This document shows positions 34,112-43,054 of a stretch of DNA of 64,000 nt, in pieces (the first letter of the stretch is position 1; each line of letters opens with the position of its first letter). This DNA is from Edaphobacter lichenicola (GTDB lineage: Bacteria > Acidobacteriota > Terriglobia > Terriglobales > Acidobacteriaceae): positions 62,001 through 126,000 of the forward strand of contig NZ_JACHDY010000006.1 in the NCBI RefSeq assembly GCF_014201315.1, in the 5' to 3' direction. The notes beneath the pieces were generated by a model. The model searched no databases. It saw only the letters and a program-made list of their open reading frames with translations, and was not told where the DNA came from. A program made the position numbers and the translations under genes.

Positions 34112-34626
34112 TGCGTTCCTAAAGGCTCTCCTCAGGGTCTCGCAAAGAGTTCGCCGGAAATCCACGCGCTGTCGTCTTGATTTGGGCAATCGAAGGTTGC
34201 AAACCGATCAACGCAGATTTAGGACACTACCCAGGGTTCTCTCTCAAATTCTCTAAATTTCGTGATTTGCAATCGCTCAGATATCAGGTTTTGATTTGCA
34301 GCTCTTCGAAACGATGCGGCGCCTCTCCTCCAGAACCTGTCAATCCCCCAACCCGCGAATCGCCGCGCCAGACAAGCAGATTCGCGTGGCGTATTAGTTT
34401 CCCTCCACCAGCTATACTGGTAGCAGGCTTCAAAAAAGACCCCGGCGCACTCCGGGGTTTTGTCTTTATCCATCGCAGCACAAGCTAAATAGCACAAAAT
34501 AAGTATTTTAGGCACAAGCCATTTGAAATGAATGCTTTGCCGACACCATAGGCATCTATCTCGCAGATTCGATTGAACTTGCGTACAAAATACCCCGAGG
34601 GGGGGAGGGGGGTACCCGACAACACG
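34112..34626. other. 515-bp intergenic region with an orphan terminator
   Basis: No coding frame with a ribosome site is visible. The region is A/T-richer than its surroundings. It contains the hairpin described at 34435-34467, and it ends in a GGGGGGGAGGGGGG run about 14 bases before the MATE start. A short transcript ending at the terminator is possible, but I see no good promoter for one. Confidence 0.4.
34435..34467. terminator. Orphan bidirectional terminator hairpin
   Basis: CCCCGG at 34440-34445 pairs with CCGGGG at 34452-34457. The extended arms AAAGAC and GTCTTT flank it, with an A-run on the left and TTTT on the right, so it can act on either strand. The nearest upstream gene on the + strand ends more than 320 bp away. 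Confidence 0.65.
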
Positions 34627-36012
34627 ATGTCCATCCGTCAACAAATGCGGCCCGTGCTCACCCTCGCCCTCCCACTCATCCTCGCCGAACTCGGCTGGAT
34701 GTCCATGGGCATCGTCGACACCATCATGGTCGGCCACATGGCCAATCCGGCCCTCGCTATCTCCGCCGCAGCCCTCGGCCAGGTCCTCTACAACACCATC
34801 GCCTTCGGCATCGCCGGAGTCCTCCTCGGCCTGGACACCTACCTCTCCCAGTCCCACGGCGCAGGCCGCTTTGACGAGGCCAACCGCTGGCTCCTCCACG
34901 GCCTCATCCTCGCCGGGGGCCTCGCCCTCACGCTCATCCTCATCATCCTCTGTGCACCGTACCTCATGCTCCGCCTCCCCATCGACCACGCCGTCCTCAC
35001 CGGCTCAGTCGCCTTCCTGGGGGCGCTCAACTACGGCACCCCCGCCCTCTTCCTCTACTTCACCCTCCGCCGCTACCTCCAGGCCTTCAACCACGTCCGC
35101 CCCATCGCCGTTGCCCTGGTCACCGCGAACCTCATCAACGTAGTCGGCAACTGGCTCCTCATCTACGGTCATACTTTTGGCCCCCTCCACATCCCCGCCC
35201 TCGGAGTCACCGGAGCAGGCCTCGCCACCTCCTTCTCCCGCTGCTACCTCGCCCTCTTCATGGTCCTCGCCCTCTGGCGCATCGAGCGCCGCCACCACTA
35301 CGGCCTCCGGAGCATGGCCCGCCACTTCGAGCCCCGCCGCCTCCGCCGCCTCGCCCTCCTGGGAGCACCCGCTGGCGGGCAGATCTTCGTCGAAATCTCC
35401 ATCTTCGGCATGGTCACCTTCCTCATCGGAGTCATGGGACGCCTCCCCCTCGCCGGACACGAGATCGCCCTCAACTGCGCCAGCTTCACCTTCATGGTCC
35501 CCTTCGCCATCTCCGCCGCCGCGGCGGTCCGAGTAGGGCAGGCCATCGGCCGCAAAGCCCCCGCCGAAGCCGCCTCAGCAGGCTGGGCCGCGATCCTCTT
35601 GGGCGCAGGCGTCATGGCCTGCTTCTCCGCCGTGCTCCTGCTCTTCCCCCACGCCATCGCCGCCAGCTTCACCACCGACCGCGACGTCATCGCAGCCACC
35701 ATCCCCCTGCTCTTCGTGGCCGCCATCTTCCAGTTCTTCGACGGCCTCCAGATCACCGCCACCGGCTCCCTCCGCGGCGCAGGAAACACCCACGCCGGCC
35801 TCGTCGTCCAGATCGTCGGCTACTGGATCATCGGCCTGCCCATCGGCTACCTCTTCGGCTTCCGCCTCCACTACGGAGCCGTCGGCCTCTGGCTTGGCCT
35901 CTGCGCCGGCCTCATCGTAGCCGGCACCACCCTCACCCTCATCTGGCGCCACACCACCAAAAAACTCAAATCGTCGACCGTGACCCAGGAGCCACTAACA
36001 ACCATCCACTAA
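34627..36012 (+). CDS. MATE-family multidrug/Na+ efflux transporter
   Basis: The 461-residue inner-membrane protein has about 12 hydrophobic segments in two similar halves, the MatE pattern (PLILAELGWMSMGIVDTIMVG in the first half, LGAPAGGQIFVEIS at the start of the second). Such carriers export cationic drugs or metabolites in exchange for Na+ or H+. The ATG at 34627 is preferred to the TTG at 34573 and has a long G-rich purine run about 14 bases upstream, which is unusually distant. The EamA gene converges on it with 7 bp between the stops. Confidence 0.92.
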   Translation: MSIRQQMRPVLTLALPLILAELGWMSMGIVDTIMVGHMANPALAISAAALGQVLYNTIAFGIAGVLLGLDTYLSQSHGAGRFDEANRWLLHGLILAGGLALTLILIILCAPYLMLRLPIDHAVLTGSVAFLGALNYGTPALFLYFTLRRYLQAFNHVRPIAVALVTANLINVVGNWLLIYGHTFGPLHIPALGVTGAGLATSFSRCYLALFMVLALWRIERRHHYGLRSMARHFEPRRLRRLALLGAPAGGQIFVEISIFGMVTFLIGVMGRLPLAGHEIALNCASFTFMVPFAISAAAAVRVGQAIGRKAPAEAASAGWAAILLGAGVMACFSAVLLLFPHAIAASFTTDRDVIAATIPLLFVAAIFQFFDGLQITATGSLRGAGNTHAGLVVQIVGYWIIGLPIGYLFGFRLHYGAVGLWLGLCAGLIVAGTTLTLIWRHTTKKLKSSTVTQEPLTTIH

Positions 36013-36019
36013 CCACACT

Positions 36020-36940
36020 TCAACCAGCCAGAGCCATATCCTCGCGCACCCTGGTCTTAGACCGCGTCGTCAATGTAACCGCCGAAGCAAGGATCAACCC
36101 GCCCCCAACCCAGGCGCTGGGCCCCAGCCGCTCCCCCAGCACCATCACCCCCAACAGACTCCCAATCAGAGGCTCCATATTCAGCAGCACCCCCGCCTGC
36201 GAAGCCGGAACCTGCGTCATCCCCCAGTTCCAGAGCAGAGTAGTCGTAGCTGTACAAAGCACACCACTCCCAGCCAGCGCCAGCCACGCCTTCACCGACA
36301 CCCCCGCCACCGGCGGCATCCCATACCGCACCGGCACCCACACCATCAGCATCAAGGTCCCAAGCAACAACCCATACGCCGTCACCACAATATGCGAGTG
36401 CCGCCCCATCAACTGCTTATTGAAGAGAATCCAGAACAGCGCAATCAGCAACGACACCACCACCAGTGCATCCCCAGCCAGCGTAGCGCCACCCTTGGCA
36501 TGCAATCCACCACCCAGCGCAATCAGGCCTGCCCCGCAAGTAGATCCCGCCAGAGCCACCCACCCCACCCAGTCCATCCGCTCATGCGCAAACGCCGCCG
36601 CCCCCACCGCAAGGATCACCGGCATCGTCCCCACCATCAGCGAAGCATGGCTCACCGTCGTAATCGACAGCGCATAAAACTGAATCAGAAATTGCAGCGG
36701 CACGCCCAGAAATGAGGCAGCCAGAAGCACTCCCCACTCCCGCCGATTCAACCCCGGCCGATGCGTCACCAGCAACGGCAGCAGCACCACCATCGCAAAC
36801 AAAAACCGGTACAGCACCATATGCGCGAAGCTCATCTCCGCCAGCGCAATCTTCCCGAAGAAGAACCCACACCCCCACAACGAACTAGCCAGCGCGCAGG
36901 CCGCAAACCCCAGTGCCCGTCTTTTTTCTAAAACCGCCAT
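36020..36940 (-). CDS. EamA-family (DMT superfamily) transporter
   Basis: The 306-residue protein has ten hydrophobic helices arranged as two EamA repeats (ASSLWGCGFFFGKIAL to about residue 140, then GDALVVVSLLIALFWI to the end; PLIGSLLGVMVLGERL closes the second). These carriers export amino acids or other metabolites across the inner membrane. The substrate is not predictable. ATG 36940 is used; a GTG at 36958 is possible. A hairpin terminator for the M13 gene lies immediately upstream. Confidence 0.9.
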   Translation of the reverse strand: MAVLEKRRALGFAACALASSLWGCGFFFGKIALAEMSFAHMVLYRFLFAMVVLLPLLVTHRPGLNRREWGVLLAASFLGVPLQFLIQFYALSITTVSHASLMVGTMPVILAVGAAAFAHERMDWVGWVALAGSTCGAGLIALGGGLHAKGGATLAGDALVVVSLLIALFWILFNKQLMGRHSHIVVTAYGLLLGTLMLMVWVPVRYGMPPVAGVSVKAWLALAGSGVLCTATTTLLWNWGMTQVPASQAGVLLNMEPLIGSLLGVMVLGERLGPSAWVGGGLILASAVTLTTRSKTRVREDMALAG

Positions 36941-36963
36941 CCTTCCACTCTCGCACACTTAAA

Positions 36964-36998
36964 AGCGAACGGGAGAGAAAGCCGAAGCCTCTCTCCCG
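36964..36998 (-). terminator. Intrinsic terminator of the M13 peptidase gene
   Basis: A perfect 9-bp stem (CGGGAGAGA at 36970-36978, TCTCTCCCG at 36990-36998) is followed on the minus strand by TTCGCTTTT. It separates the M13 and EamA genes. Confidence 0.75.
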
Positions 36999-37030
36999 AT
37001 GCATTCCGAACCTGACACCAATCCGAGTCG

Positions 37031-39148
37031 CTACCAGACGCGGCAGCTCTTCACCGGCACCATCGGCGCGCCCTTCTTGCAGCCAAACGCCGCCGCAAAT
37101 CCAGGCTGATTCACAATCGCACCATTCGCGCGGAAGTGGTCCGGCGAGTGAGGATCGGTTAACACCTGCGTCCGCACCTGCTCTGGCCGTGGGTTCTCGC
37201 ACCAGTTCTGCGCGTAGCCGATGTAGAACCTCTGCGATGCCGTATATCCATCCTTCTTCGCCGCCAGATCGACTCCCTCCTTCTTCGCACGATCGAGGTA
37301 AGCCATGTAAGCCAGCAGCAAGCCGCCATTGTCAGCAGTGTTCTCGCCCAGTGTCAGCCTGCCATTCACCTTCACATCAGCGACGGCGACAAAGCTGCCA
37401 TACTCATCTGCCAGACAGTCCGTCCGGGCCACGAAGTTCTTCGTATCCTCCGGCGTCCACCAGTCGCTCAGGTTCCCCTTGCCGTCGAACTTCTTGCCCT
37501 CATCGTCGAACCCATGCGTCAGTTCATGTCCAATCACCGACCCAATATGCCCATAGTTCACCGCATCATCCTGCTTCGGATCGTAGAACGAAGGCTGCAA
37601 AATGCCGGCAGGGAAGTTGATCGTATTCTGGCTCGGATCGTAGTTCGCATTCACCGTCGGCGGCGTCAGATCCCACTCGAAGATGTTGACCGGCTGTCCA
37701 ATCTTTGCCAACTGCCGGTCGTTCTCGAATGCATCCGCACGACGCGCATTTCCCAACGCGTCATCCGGCTTGATCTCAAGCTTCGAATAATCTCGCCACT
37801 TGTCTGGATAGCCGATCTTATTCGTGACTTCGTGCAGCTTCTCCTTCGCCCGTGTCTTGGTGGCGGCTGACATCCACTCCAGTTGGTCAATGTCCCGTCC
37901 CATCGCCGCCTCGATATCAGCGACCATCTCCACCATCTTTGTTTTGCTGTCTCCGGCGAAGTACTGTTCCACATATACCTTGCCCAGCGCCTCGCCAAGA
38001 GCGCCATTGACCGAATTAGAACAGCGCTTCCATCGCGCAGCCTGCTCCGGCTGCCCATTAAGTTTGCGTCCGTAGAAGTCGAAGTTCTCCGCATCAAACT
38101 TCTTCGGTAGTCTGCCGGCCGACGTCGTCAGCACTTGGTACCGCATATAGGCCTTCAATGTCTCTAGATCCGTCGCGTGAATCTCCTTCATTAGAGCAGG
38201 GAAGAACTCCGGCGTCGCATTATTGATCTCGCTCACGCGCGGCGAATGGATCGCATCTTGAAACTCTCCAAAGTTCATCCCCGGCACTGTCGCTTCAAAC
38301 TTGGCAATAGGTTGCAGATGGTACGTCTTCTCCGGGTCGCGCATCTCGGTCACACCCATCGACGCCTTGGCCAGTGCCGTCTCGAACATCAGAATCGAAT
38401 GAGCATCCTTCGTAGCCTTCTCCGGCGAGCTGCCCGCCAGCTCCAGCATCTTCGCGACGTGTGCGACATACTGATCCCGAAGCTCAACATCTTTCGCTCC
38501 CGTTCGCAGGTAGTAGTCTTTTTCCGGCAATCCGAGCCCGCCCTGCTGCACAGACGCGATCTGTTTGGTCGCGTCCTTGAAGTCCTGCTGCTCTCCATAG
38601 CCGAAGAACACATTCACGCCGATCCGCTGCAGCTTGCCCGCCAAGGCTGGCAGTTCTTCCTTGCTCTTCATTGCATCGATTTCACTGAGCAACGGCTCGG
38701 CAGGGGCAACTCCTTTTGTCTCGATCAGGTCTGTGTCCATACAAGCCTTGTAGTAATCGCCAATCTTCTGTTCGTCCGGCGAACGCCCCGCGCCACCGGC
38801 AGCCGCCTTGGTCAAAATTCCATACAACGACTGGGTGTTCACGTTGTACAGTGCGTAAAACTGATCCACGCCCGCCTGATCTGCAGGGATAGGATGATTC
38901 GCCGCGAACTTCCCGCAGGCGAACTTGTAAAAGTCATTACACGGATCAACCGAAGCATCCAGGGAGGTCGTATCGAATCCCGGAATCGGTAGATAAGTCT
39001 CTGTTGGCTTGCTGCTGTCGCTTACCAGCCTGGTCTGCTGTGCCAACCCCGCACTCCAGGCAACCGCTGTAGCCAGGGCAATCATTGCACCAAGTCCAGC
39101 CTGCCGTCTCATTGTGCCAGGCACTCCCAACGTCCACACATTCAACAT
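37031..39148 (-). CDS. Exported M13 (neprilysin-like) zinc metallopeptidase
   Basis: The 705-residue protein has a signal peptide (AMIALATAVAWSAGLA, cleavage near residue 37), the M13 N-terminal domain (DPCNDFYKFACGKF) and the C-terminal catalytic domain. Zinc ligands and catalytic Glu are in GHELTHGFDD, and the third ligand is in GENTADNGG. The conserved C-terminal CRVW is present. PepO/neprilysin-like enzymes cleave short peptides in the periplasm or outside. AGGAAAAGGA precedes the ATG at 39148, with a 17-bp palindrome directly beyond it. It is divergent from the gene at 39309. Confidence 0.95.
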   Translation of the reverse strand: MLNVWTLGVPGTMRRQAGLGAMIALATAVAWSAGLAQQTRLVSDSSKPTETYLPIPGFDTTSLDASVDPCNDFYKFACGKFAANHPIPADQAGVDQFYALYNVNTQSLYGILTKAAAGGAGRSPDEQKIGDYYKACMDTDLIETKGVAPAEPLLSEIDAMKSKEELPALAGKLQRIGVNVFFGYGEQQDFKDATKQIASVQQGGLGLPEKDYYLRTGAKDVELRDQYVAHVAKMLELAGSSPEKATKDAHSILMFETALAKASMGVTEMRDPEKTYHLQPIAKFEATVPGMNFGEFQDAIHSPRVSEINNATPEFFPALMKEIHATDLETLKAYMRYQVLTTSAGRLPKKFDAENFDFYGRKLNGQPEQAARWKRCSNSVNGALGEALGKVYVEQYFAGDSKTKMVEMVADIEAAMGRDIDQLEWMSAATKTRAKEKLHEVTNKIGYPDKWRDYSKLEIKPDDALGNARRADAFENDRQLAKIGQPVNIFEWDLTPPTVNANYDPSQNTINFPAGILQPSFYDPKQDDAVNYGHIGSVIGHELTHGFDDEGKKFDGKGNLSDWWTPEDTKNFVARTDCLADEYGSFVAVADVKVNGRLTLGENTADNGGLLLAYMAYLDRAKKEGVDLAAKKDGYTASQRFYIGYAQNWCENPRPEQVRTQVLTDPHSPDHFRANGAIVNQPGFAAAFGCKKGAPMVPVKSCRVW

Positions 39149-39163
39149 TTCATCATCCTTTTC

Positions 39164-39180
39164 CTGCAGAATTTCTGCAG
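39164..39180. promoter_or_regulatory. Perfect 17-bp palindrome in the M13 gene leader
   Basis: CTGCAGAA-T-TTCTGCAG (39164-39180) lies immediately upstream of the Shine-Dalgarno sequence of the M13 gene and within the 160-bp divergent region. The position suits an operator or a hairpin that controls translation. Confidence 0.45.
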
Positions 39181-39308
39181 CCTTTGTATCACCAACGGAA
39201 CGCCGGTCGTTATTTTCACCCGGTCGCCCGCATACATTGGCGTCGCCCGCGCGTCTGTGAAAGCATTACTCGAGCGTTCTCAGTGAGCAGAGATACGCGT
39301 CTACCCCC

Positions 39309-40946
39309 ATGATGGTTCCCAAATCTCTCATTTCGACGTTTCGTCGCCGCCTCCCGCTCATGGGTGTTCTGCTTTTTTCCCTCGCTCTCCCCCTCTTCGC
39401 AGCCCGCGGCCCCGAACCTCTGTTGCGCCTGCCCCTGGAGCCGTTCGGCTTCCAACCCCTTTCTGAGCAGTTCCTTCTCGCAGGCAGCTCCATGTTGACG
39501 ATCCACTACGTCGACAACCAGCATCTTCTGCTCACCTTCAGTGCCCGTCACCTCCTCAAGCGCCTGCCTGACGAGCCCGAAGACGACATGGACCGCACCA
39601 TCGACGCCGTCCTGCTCGAGCTACCCTCCGGGCACGTTCTGGCCCGTACCACCTGGCGCACCCACGACCACGGCCAATATCTCTGGAGCCTCGGACACGG
39701 CCACTTCCTCCTGCGCATCCGCGACACGCTCACCACCTTTGCTCCACTCGCCAACCTGGCGACCGGCCAGCCTTTCGCAGAGCACCCTTTTCTCTCCACA
39801 GACGATCGCCGCATCGCTGTCGTCATCCTCTCCCCCGATGCTGACTTGCTCACCGTAGAGACTGTCAAACGCACCCCCCCTGCTCGCAAGCCGAAGACTC
39901 CGCTCTTCGGCCCCACCTCGGTTGAACCGGCTCCGGAGCCGAAGGTCGTCCAGATCAACTTCTATCGCCTTCACGTCCCAACCGAACCCGGCACTCAAGT
40001 CAAAGCAAGCCCTGCCGGCGCTGTCCGCTCCAGAGGCGCCGGAGGCCTTCCCGTCTCTGTCGCCGGATACCTCTCCACCGTCGATCAAGGCCATCAACAC
40101 TACGCCTTCGACTTCCACTCCTACGCCGGCAAGGTCGACGAACTCTCTCCCTTCGACTCCACCTGTCCGCCCTTCCCCCTCTTTGTCAGCCACAGCGAGT
40201 TCATCGTCTTCGGCTGTCGCACCGGTCAGACTATCGGTGCCGTCGGCGGCTTCAACATGCGCGGCCAGGAGATGTGGGAGCAGGGTCTCTTTGGCGATTT
40301 CATCGCTCCGTCTCTCGTCTACGCCCCATCCAGCGGCCGATTTGCGCTCAGCCGGGTTCTCCTCCACTCCTCTGCCGTAGCCGATCAGCCCATCAGCGCG
40401 GACGAGATCTCAGCGCAAACCGTCGTTGTCTATCAGACCGACAGCGGCAAGCAGGTCTTCCACGCCGACTGCACCCCCGTAGAGCGCGCAGGCCAGAACT
40501 TCGCCCTCGCCCCGGACGGCCTCTCCCTCGCCCTCATCCACGCCGACGCTATCGAGATCTATCGTCTCCCGCCTCTCACCCCTAAAGAAGAAAACGCAGT
40601 CAAACTAGCTCAGACCTCTGCCCCGCCAGAGAACGATCTCCCGGTCCACTTCGTCAGCCAGCTCTCCCCGTCAACAGAAGAAGCCGATTCCACCGTTCAA
40701 CCCGAAGCCCAGCCCGCGAACGCCGTCGCACCCACCACAGCGAACACAACCGCCCCTGATTTGACTCAAACGCCTCCACCTGCAAATGCAGTTCCTGCCA
40801 CGGAACCCTCCGGCGATGCCGCTCAAGCCACTGGCGACCCGGTGCCCGAGGAGCACCGCAAACCGCCCACCCTCTATACCCTCCCCACAGACAAACCCTC
40901 AGACAGACCTTCCAGCTCCGACCGTCCAAAGGACACTCCTCAATAA
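39309..40946 (+). CDS. Exported beta-rich protein of unknown function with disordered Pro/Ala tail
   Basis: The 545-residue product begins with basic residues and a hydrophobic core (LPLMGVLLFSLALPLFAA, cleavage near residue 32). The middle (about 40-430) is rich in short beta-type segments with recurring patterns such as LLTFSARHL, VYAPSSGRFALS and FALAPDGLSLALI, like a beta-propeller. The last 110 residues are low-complexity Pro, Ala, Thr and acidic and are probably disordered. I do not recognise a family. It is divergent from the M13 gene. The strong C-type codon bias matches neighbouring genes, which supports it as native. Confidence 0.75.
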   Translation: MMVPKSLISTFRRRLPLMGVLLFSLALPLFAARGPEPLLRLPLEPFGFQPLSEQFLLAGSSMLTIHYVDNQHLLLTFSARHLLKRLPDEPEDDMDRTIDAVLLELPSGHVLARTTWRTHDHGQYLWSLGHGHFLLRIRDTLTTFAPLANLATGQPFAEHPFLSTDDRRIAVVILSPDADLLTVETVKRTPPARKPKTPLFGPTSVEPAPEPKVVQINFYRLHVPTEPGTQVKASPAGAVRSRGAGGLPVSVAGYLSTVDQGHQHYAFDFHSYAGKVDELSPFDSTCPPFPLFVSHSEFIVFGCRTGQTIGAVGGFNMRGQEMWEQGLFGDFIAPSLVYAPSSGRFALSRVLLHSSAVADQPISADEISAQTVVVYQTDSGKQVFHADCTPVERAGQNFALAPDGLSLALIHADAIEIYRLPPLTPKEENAVKLAQTSAPPENDLPVHFVSQLSPSTEEADSTVQPEAQPANAVAPTTANTTAPDLTQTPPPANAVPATEPSGDAAQATGDPVPEEHRKPPTLYTLPTDKPSDRPSSSDRPKDTPQ

Positions 40947-41060
40947 GCTCTCCCCCCAAACTTTCGCCTGGTAGAGCAAAGTCCATAAGCCTGCAGAGAG
41001 ACAAGAACCTTAGCAAAAACGAGGTGCATCATGTCTCGATGGGGACATGGGTACAACCGG

Positions 41061-41080
41061 ATTGTCGGTTTGCCGACAAT
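41061..41080. promoter_or_regulatory. Perfect palindromic hairpin ATTGTCGG-TTTG-CCGACAAT
   Basis: An 8-bp stem with a 4-base loop lies between the gene ending at 40946 and the rpsT terminator. There is no T-run after it, so it is less likely to be a terminator than a protein-binding site or an RNA stem. The rest of the 230-bp gap holds nothing else clear besides the rpsT terminator. Confidence 0.4.
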
Positions 41081-41091
41081 TGAGGCAAACA

Positions 41092-41131
41092 GAAAAAGGC
41101 CGGCCACGGTCTCCCGCAAGCCAGCCTTTTC
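41092..41131 (-). terminator. Intrinsic terminator of rpsT
   Basis: On the minus strand, AAAAGGCTGGC pairs imperfectly with GGCCGGCCTTTT around a GC-rich loop and is followed by TTTTTCTGTTT. It lies 46 bp beyond the rpsT stop. Confidence 0.7.
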
Positions 41132-41177
41132 CTAATCTCTACGCCAAAAAAATCAGCGTCCCATCAACGACTGAAAA

Positions 41178-41456
41178 CTAAGCAGCCTTCTTCGGCGCAA
41201 CAGCCTTCACGCGCGCATTCAAGCGGCTCTTGTAGCGGCTGGCGGTGTTCTTATGCAGAACGCCCTTCTGCACGCTCTTGTCCAGAATCGACGCGGTCTC
41301 GCGGTACTGGGTGGTTGCGGCGGCGTGGTCGCCCTTGGCGATCGACTCCCGCAGCTGGCGCAGGGTGCCACGCAGCTTGCTCTTGTTCGAACGGTTTACC
41401 GCGGTCTTGGCTACGGTCTGACGTGCGCGCTTCAAAGACGAAACATGATTTGCCAT
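41178..41456 (-). CDS. rpsT: 30S ribosomal protein S20
   Basis: The 92-residue basic protein is all helical and matches S20 throughout: [21 protein letters not shown] at the start (split here as [11 protein letters not shown] and [12 protein letters not shown]), [12 protein letters not shown], and [20 protein letters not shown] near the end. It binds 16S rRNA early in small-subunit assembly. It is monocistronic, with its own terminator. Its leader contains a 9-bp stem that could take part in autoregulation, which is known for S20 in E. coli. Confidence 0.97.
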   Translation of the reverse strand: MANHVSSLKRARQTVAKTAVNRSNKSKLRGTLRQLRESIAKGDHAAATTQYRETASILDKSVQKGVLHKNTASRYKSRLNARVKAVAPKKAA

Positions 41457-41505
41457 AAACTCTCTTCTCTCAACCCGTACATTTGTAGGGGAAAATGGGA
41501 TGCAG

Positions 41506-41547
41506 GCTCAAGGCCAGCCGACTCTGTATCCAGTCTCAGCCTTGAGC
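41506..41547 (-). promoter_or_regulatory. Stem-loop in the rpsT leader
   Basis: GCTCAAGGC at 41506-41514 is exactly complementary to GCCTTGAGC at 41539-41547. The structure would form about 50 nt before the rpsT start codon on the transcript. It is a candidate S20-responsive leader element, by position only. Confidence 0.35.
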
Positions 41548-41732
41548 AGCGCTAAACAAGCCTGCCGCACTCCCTGCAATATCTAAGTCTACGGAAACCA
41601 TGCCCTTCGGTCAACTCTTCTTCTGTCCGAAAATGCTGCTTCAACCCCTAAAAAAGCATCCAATTTGTAGAAAACATGTCGTACCGCGATCCCATCCCGG
41701 TTCTGCACCAAAATCTATTCATCATTTGCCCC

Positions 41733-41761
41733 TTGACGCCATCTCCCCGACGTTCTACTCT
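41733..41761 (+). promoter_or_regulatory. Putative sigma-70-type promoter for phoH
   Basis: TTGACG at 41733-41738 is followed after 17 bp by TACTCT at 41756-41761. Transcription would start near 41768 and leave a leader of about 158 nt before the phoH TTG. The rest of the 470-bp rpsT-phoH region holds the rpsT leader stem and nothing else I can name. Confidence 0.4.
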
Positions 41762-41925
41762 TTGCCCATCTTCGACACTAGATTGGCACCTTCCGCCATC
41801 CCGGTCGCAGTCAAAGGGCGCAGCCAATGCGCCACCAGTCAGTGCCTGCTCTTCCCCTTTAAAACTCCCAAGTCAACCGGCCAAGCATTCAACCCAGCTC
41901 CCCCTGACGGAGGTCAGCACACTAC

Positions 41926-42963
41926 TTGATTAAAAAATCCCTGGAAATCACACCTGGCATTGAGCCCCTGTACGGGACCCACGACGAAAACCTCCGCCTC
42001 CTCGAGGACAAACTCAACGTCACGATCGATCTCCGCTCCGACGCTATCCACGTTACCGGCGAAGCCACCAACGTTGCCCGCGTCGAACAACTCTTCACCG
42101 ACTTCGACACCCTCCGAAAATCCGGCGTCAATCTCCACAACGGCGAACTAAACGGCATGCTTAAGCTCCTCGTCGCCGACCCCGCCGCAACCCTTAAGTC
42201 CATCGTCGACACCGGCAAACAGCGCTCCGCCGGCGTCAAGCGCATGGTTCAGCCCCGCTCGCCCAACCAGCGCAAGTACGTCGAAGCCATCGAACAGTCA
42301 GACATGACCTTCGGCCTCGGCCCCGCCGGCACCGGAAAGACCTACCTCGCTGTGGCCATGGCGGTCTCCGCGCTCATGGCCAAAAAAGTCAGCCGCATCA
42401 TCCTGGTCCGTCCCGCAGTCGAAGCCGGCGAACGCCTCGGCTTCCTCCCCGGATCGCTCCAGGAAAAGGTCGACCCCTACCTCCGCCCCCTCTACGACGC
42501 CCTCTATGATCTCCTCGACCCCATCAAGGTCGACAAGCTCCTTGAGTCCAACGTTATCGAGGTCGCCCCGCTCGCGTTCATGCGCGGCCGTACCCTCTCC
42601 GACGCCTTCATCATCATGGACGAAGCCCAGAACACCACCATGGAACAGATGAAGATGTTCGTCACCCGTCTCGGCAACAACTCCAAGGCCGTCATCACCG
42701 GCGACCTCACCCAGACCGACCTGCCCAATCCCAAGAAATCCGGCCTCCTCGAAGCCCTCCACGTCCTCGACGGCGTCGAAGGCATTCGTTTCTGCCACTT
42801 TGAAGACGTCGATGTCGTCCGCCACCAGCTCGTCCAACGCATCGTCCGAGCCTACGACAGCTACGGCAAGGCGCAGCAGCAGCTTCCTCTTCCCATCGGC
42901 GAAGTTGCCATGCCCGACCCCAACCTCGCGCCCACAGCCAAACCCATACCTAAACCCCAATAA
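41926..42963 (+). CDS. phoH: PhoH-like ATPase
   Basis: The 345-residue protein has an N-terminal KH-like part (about 1-75) and a PhoH P-loop domain with Walker A GPAGTGKTYLA at about 131-141, LVRPAVEAGERLGFLPG, and Walker B FIIMDEAQN. PhoH-like ATPases usually neighbour the RNase gene ybeY and are linked to RNA metabolism. The start is a TTG at 41926 with GGAGG about 11 bases upstream; no ATG lies near. A strong hairpin follows the stop, then the GH16 gene and ybeY. Confidence 0.93.
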   Translation: MIKKSLEITPGIEPLYGTHDENLRLLEDKLNVTIDLRSDAIHVTGEATNVARVEQLFTDFDTLRKSGVNLHNGELNGMLKLLVADPAATLKSIVDTGKQRSAGVKRMVQPRSPNQRKYVEAIEQSDMTFGLGPAGTGKTYLAVAMAVSALMAKKVSRIILVRPAVEAGERLGFLPGSLQEKVDPYLRPLYDALYDLLDPIKVDKLLESNVIEVAPLAFMRGRTLSDAFIIMDEAQNTTMEQMKMFVTRLGNNSKAVITGDLTQTDLPNPKKSGLLEALHVLDGVEGIRFCHFEDVDVVRHQLVQRIVRAYDSYGKAQQQLPLPIGEVAMPDPNLAPTAKPIPKPQ

Positions 42964-42990
42964 ATTCAACCAATCTGCGATAATCAATCA

Positions 42991-43013
42991 CAGGGGGCCA
43001 ATCCAGCCCCCTG
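42991..43013 (+). terminator. GC-rich hairpin after phoH
   Basis: CAGGGGGC at 42991-42998 pairs perfectly with GCCCCCTG at 43006-43013. It resembles a terminator stem but lacks a T-run, so it may attenuate rather than end transcription between phoH and the GH16 gene. Confidence 0.5.
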
Positions 43014-43037
43014 TTGATATTGCAACCGTTCTTCACG

Positions 43038-43054
43038 ATGATCACCATCGAACC
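43038..43054 (+). repeat. 17-bp direct repeat, left copy (start of the GH16 gene)
   Basis: ATGATCACCATCGAACC is identical to 43946-43962. Here it supplies the ATG and the first residues (MITIEP) of the GH16 reading frame. Confidence 0.85.

Noticed and set aside
34400..34467. Small RNA ending at the orphan terminator
   Set aside because: TATACT upstream could be a -10 box, but no suitable -35 box is present and the transcript would be only about 40 nt.
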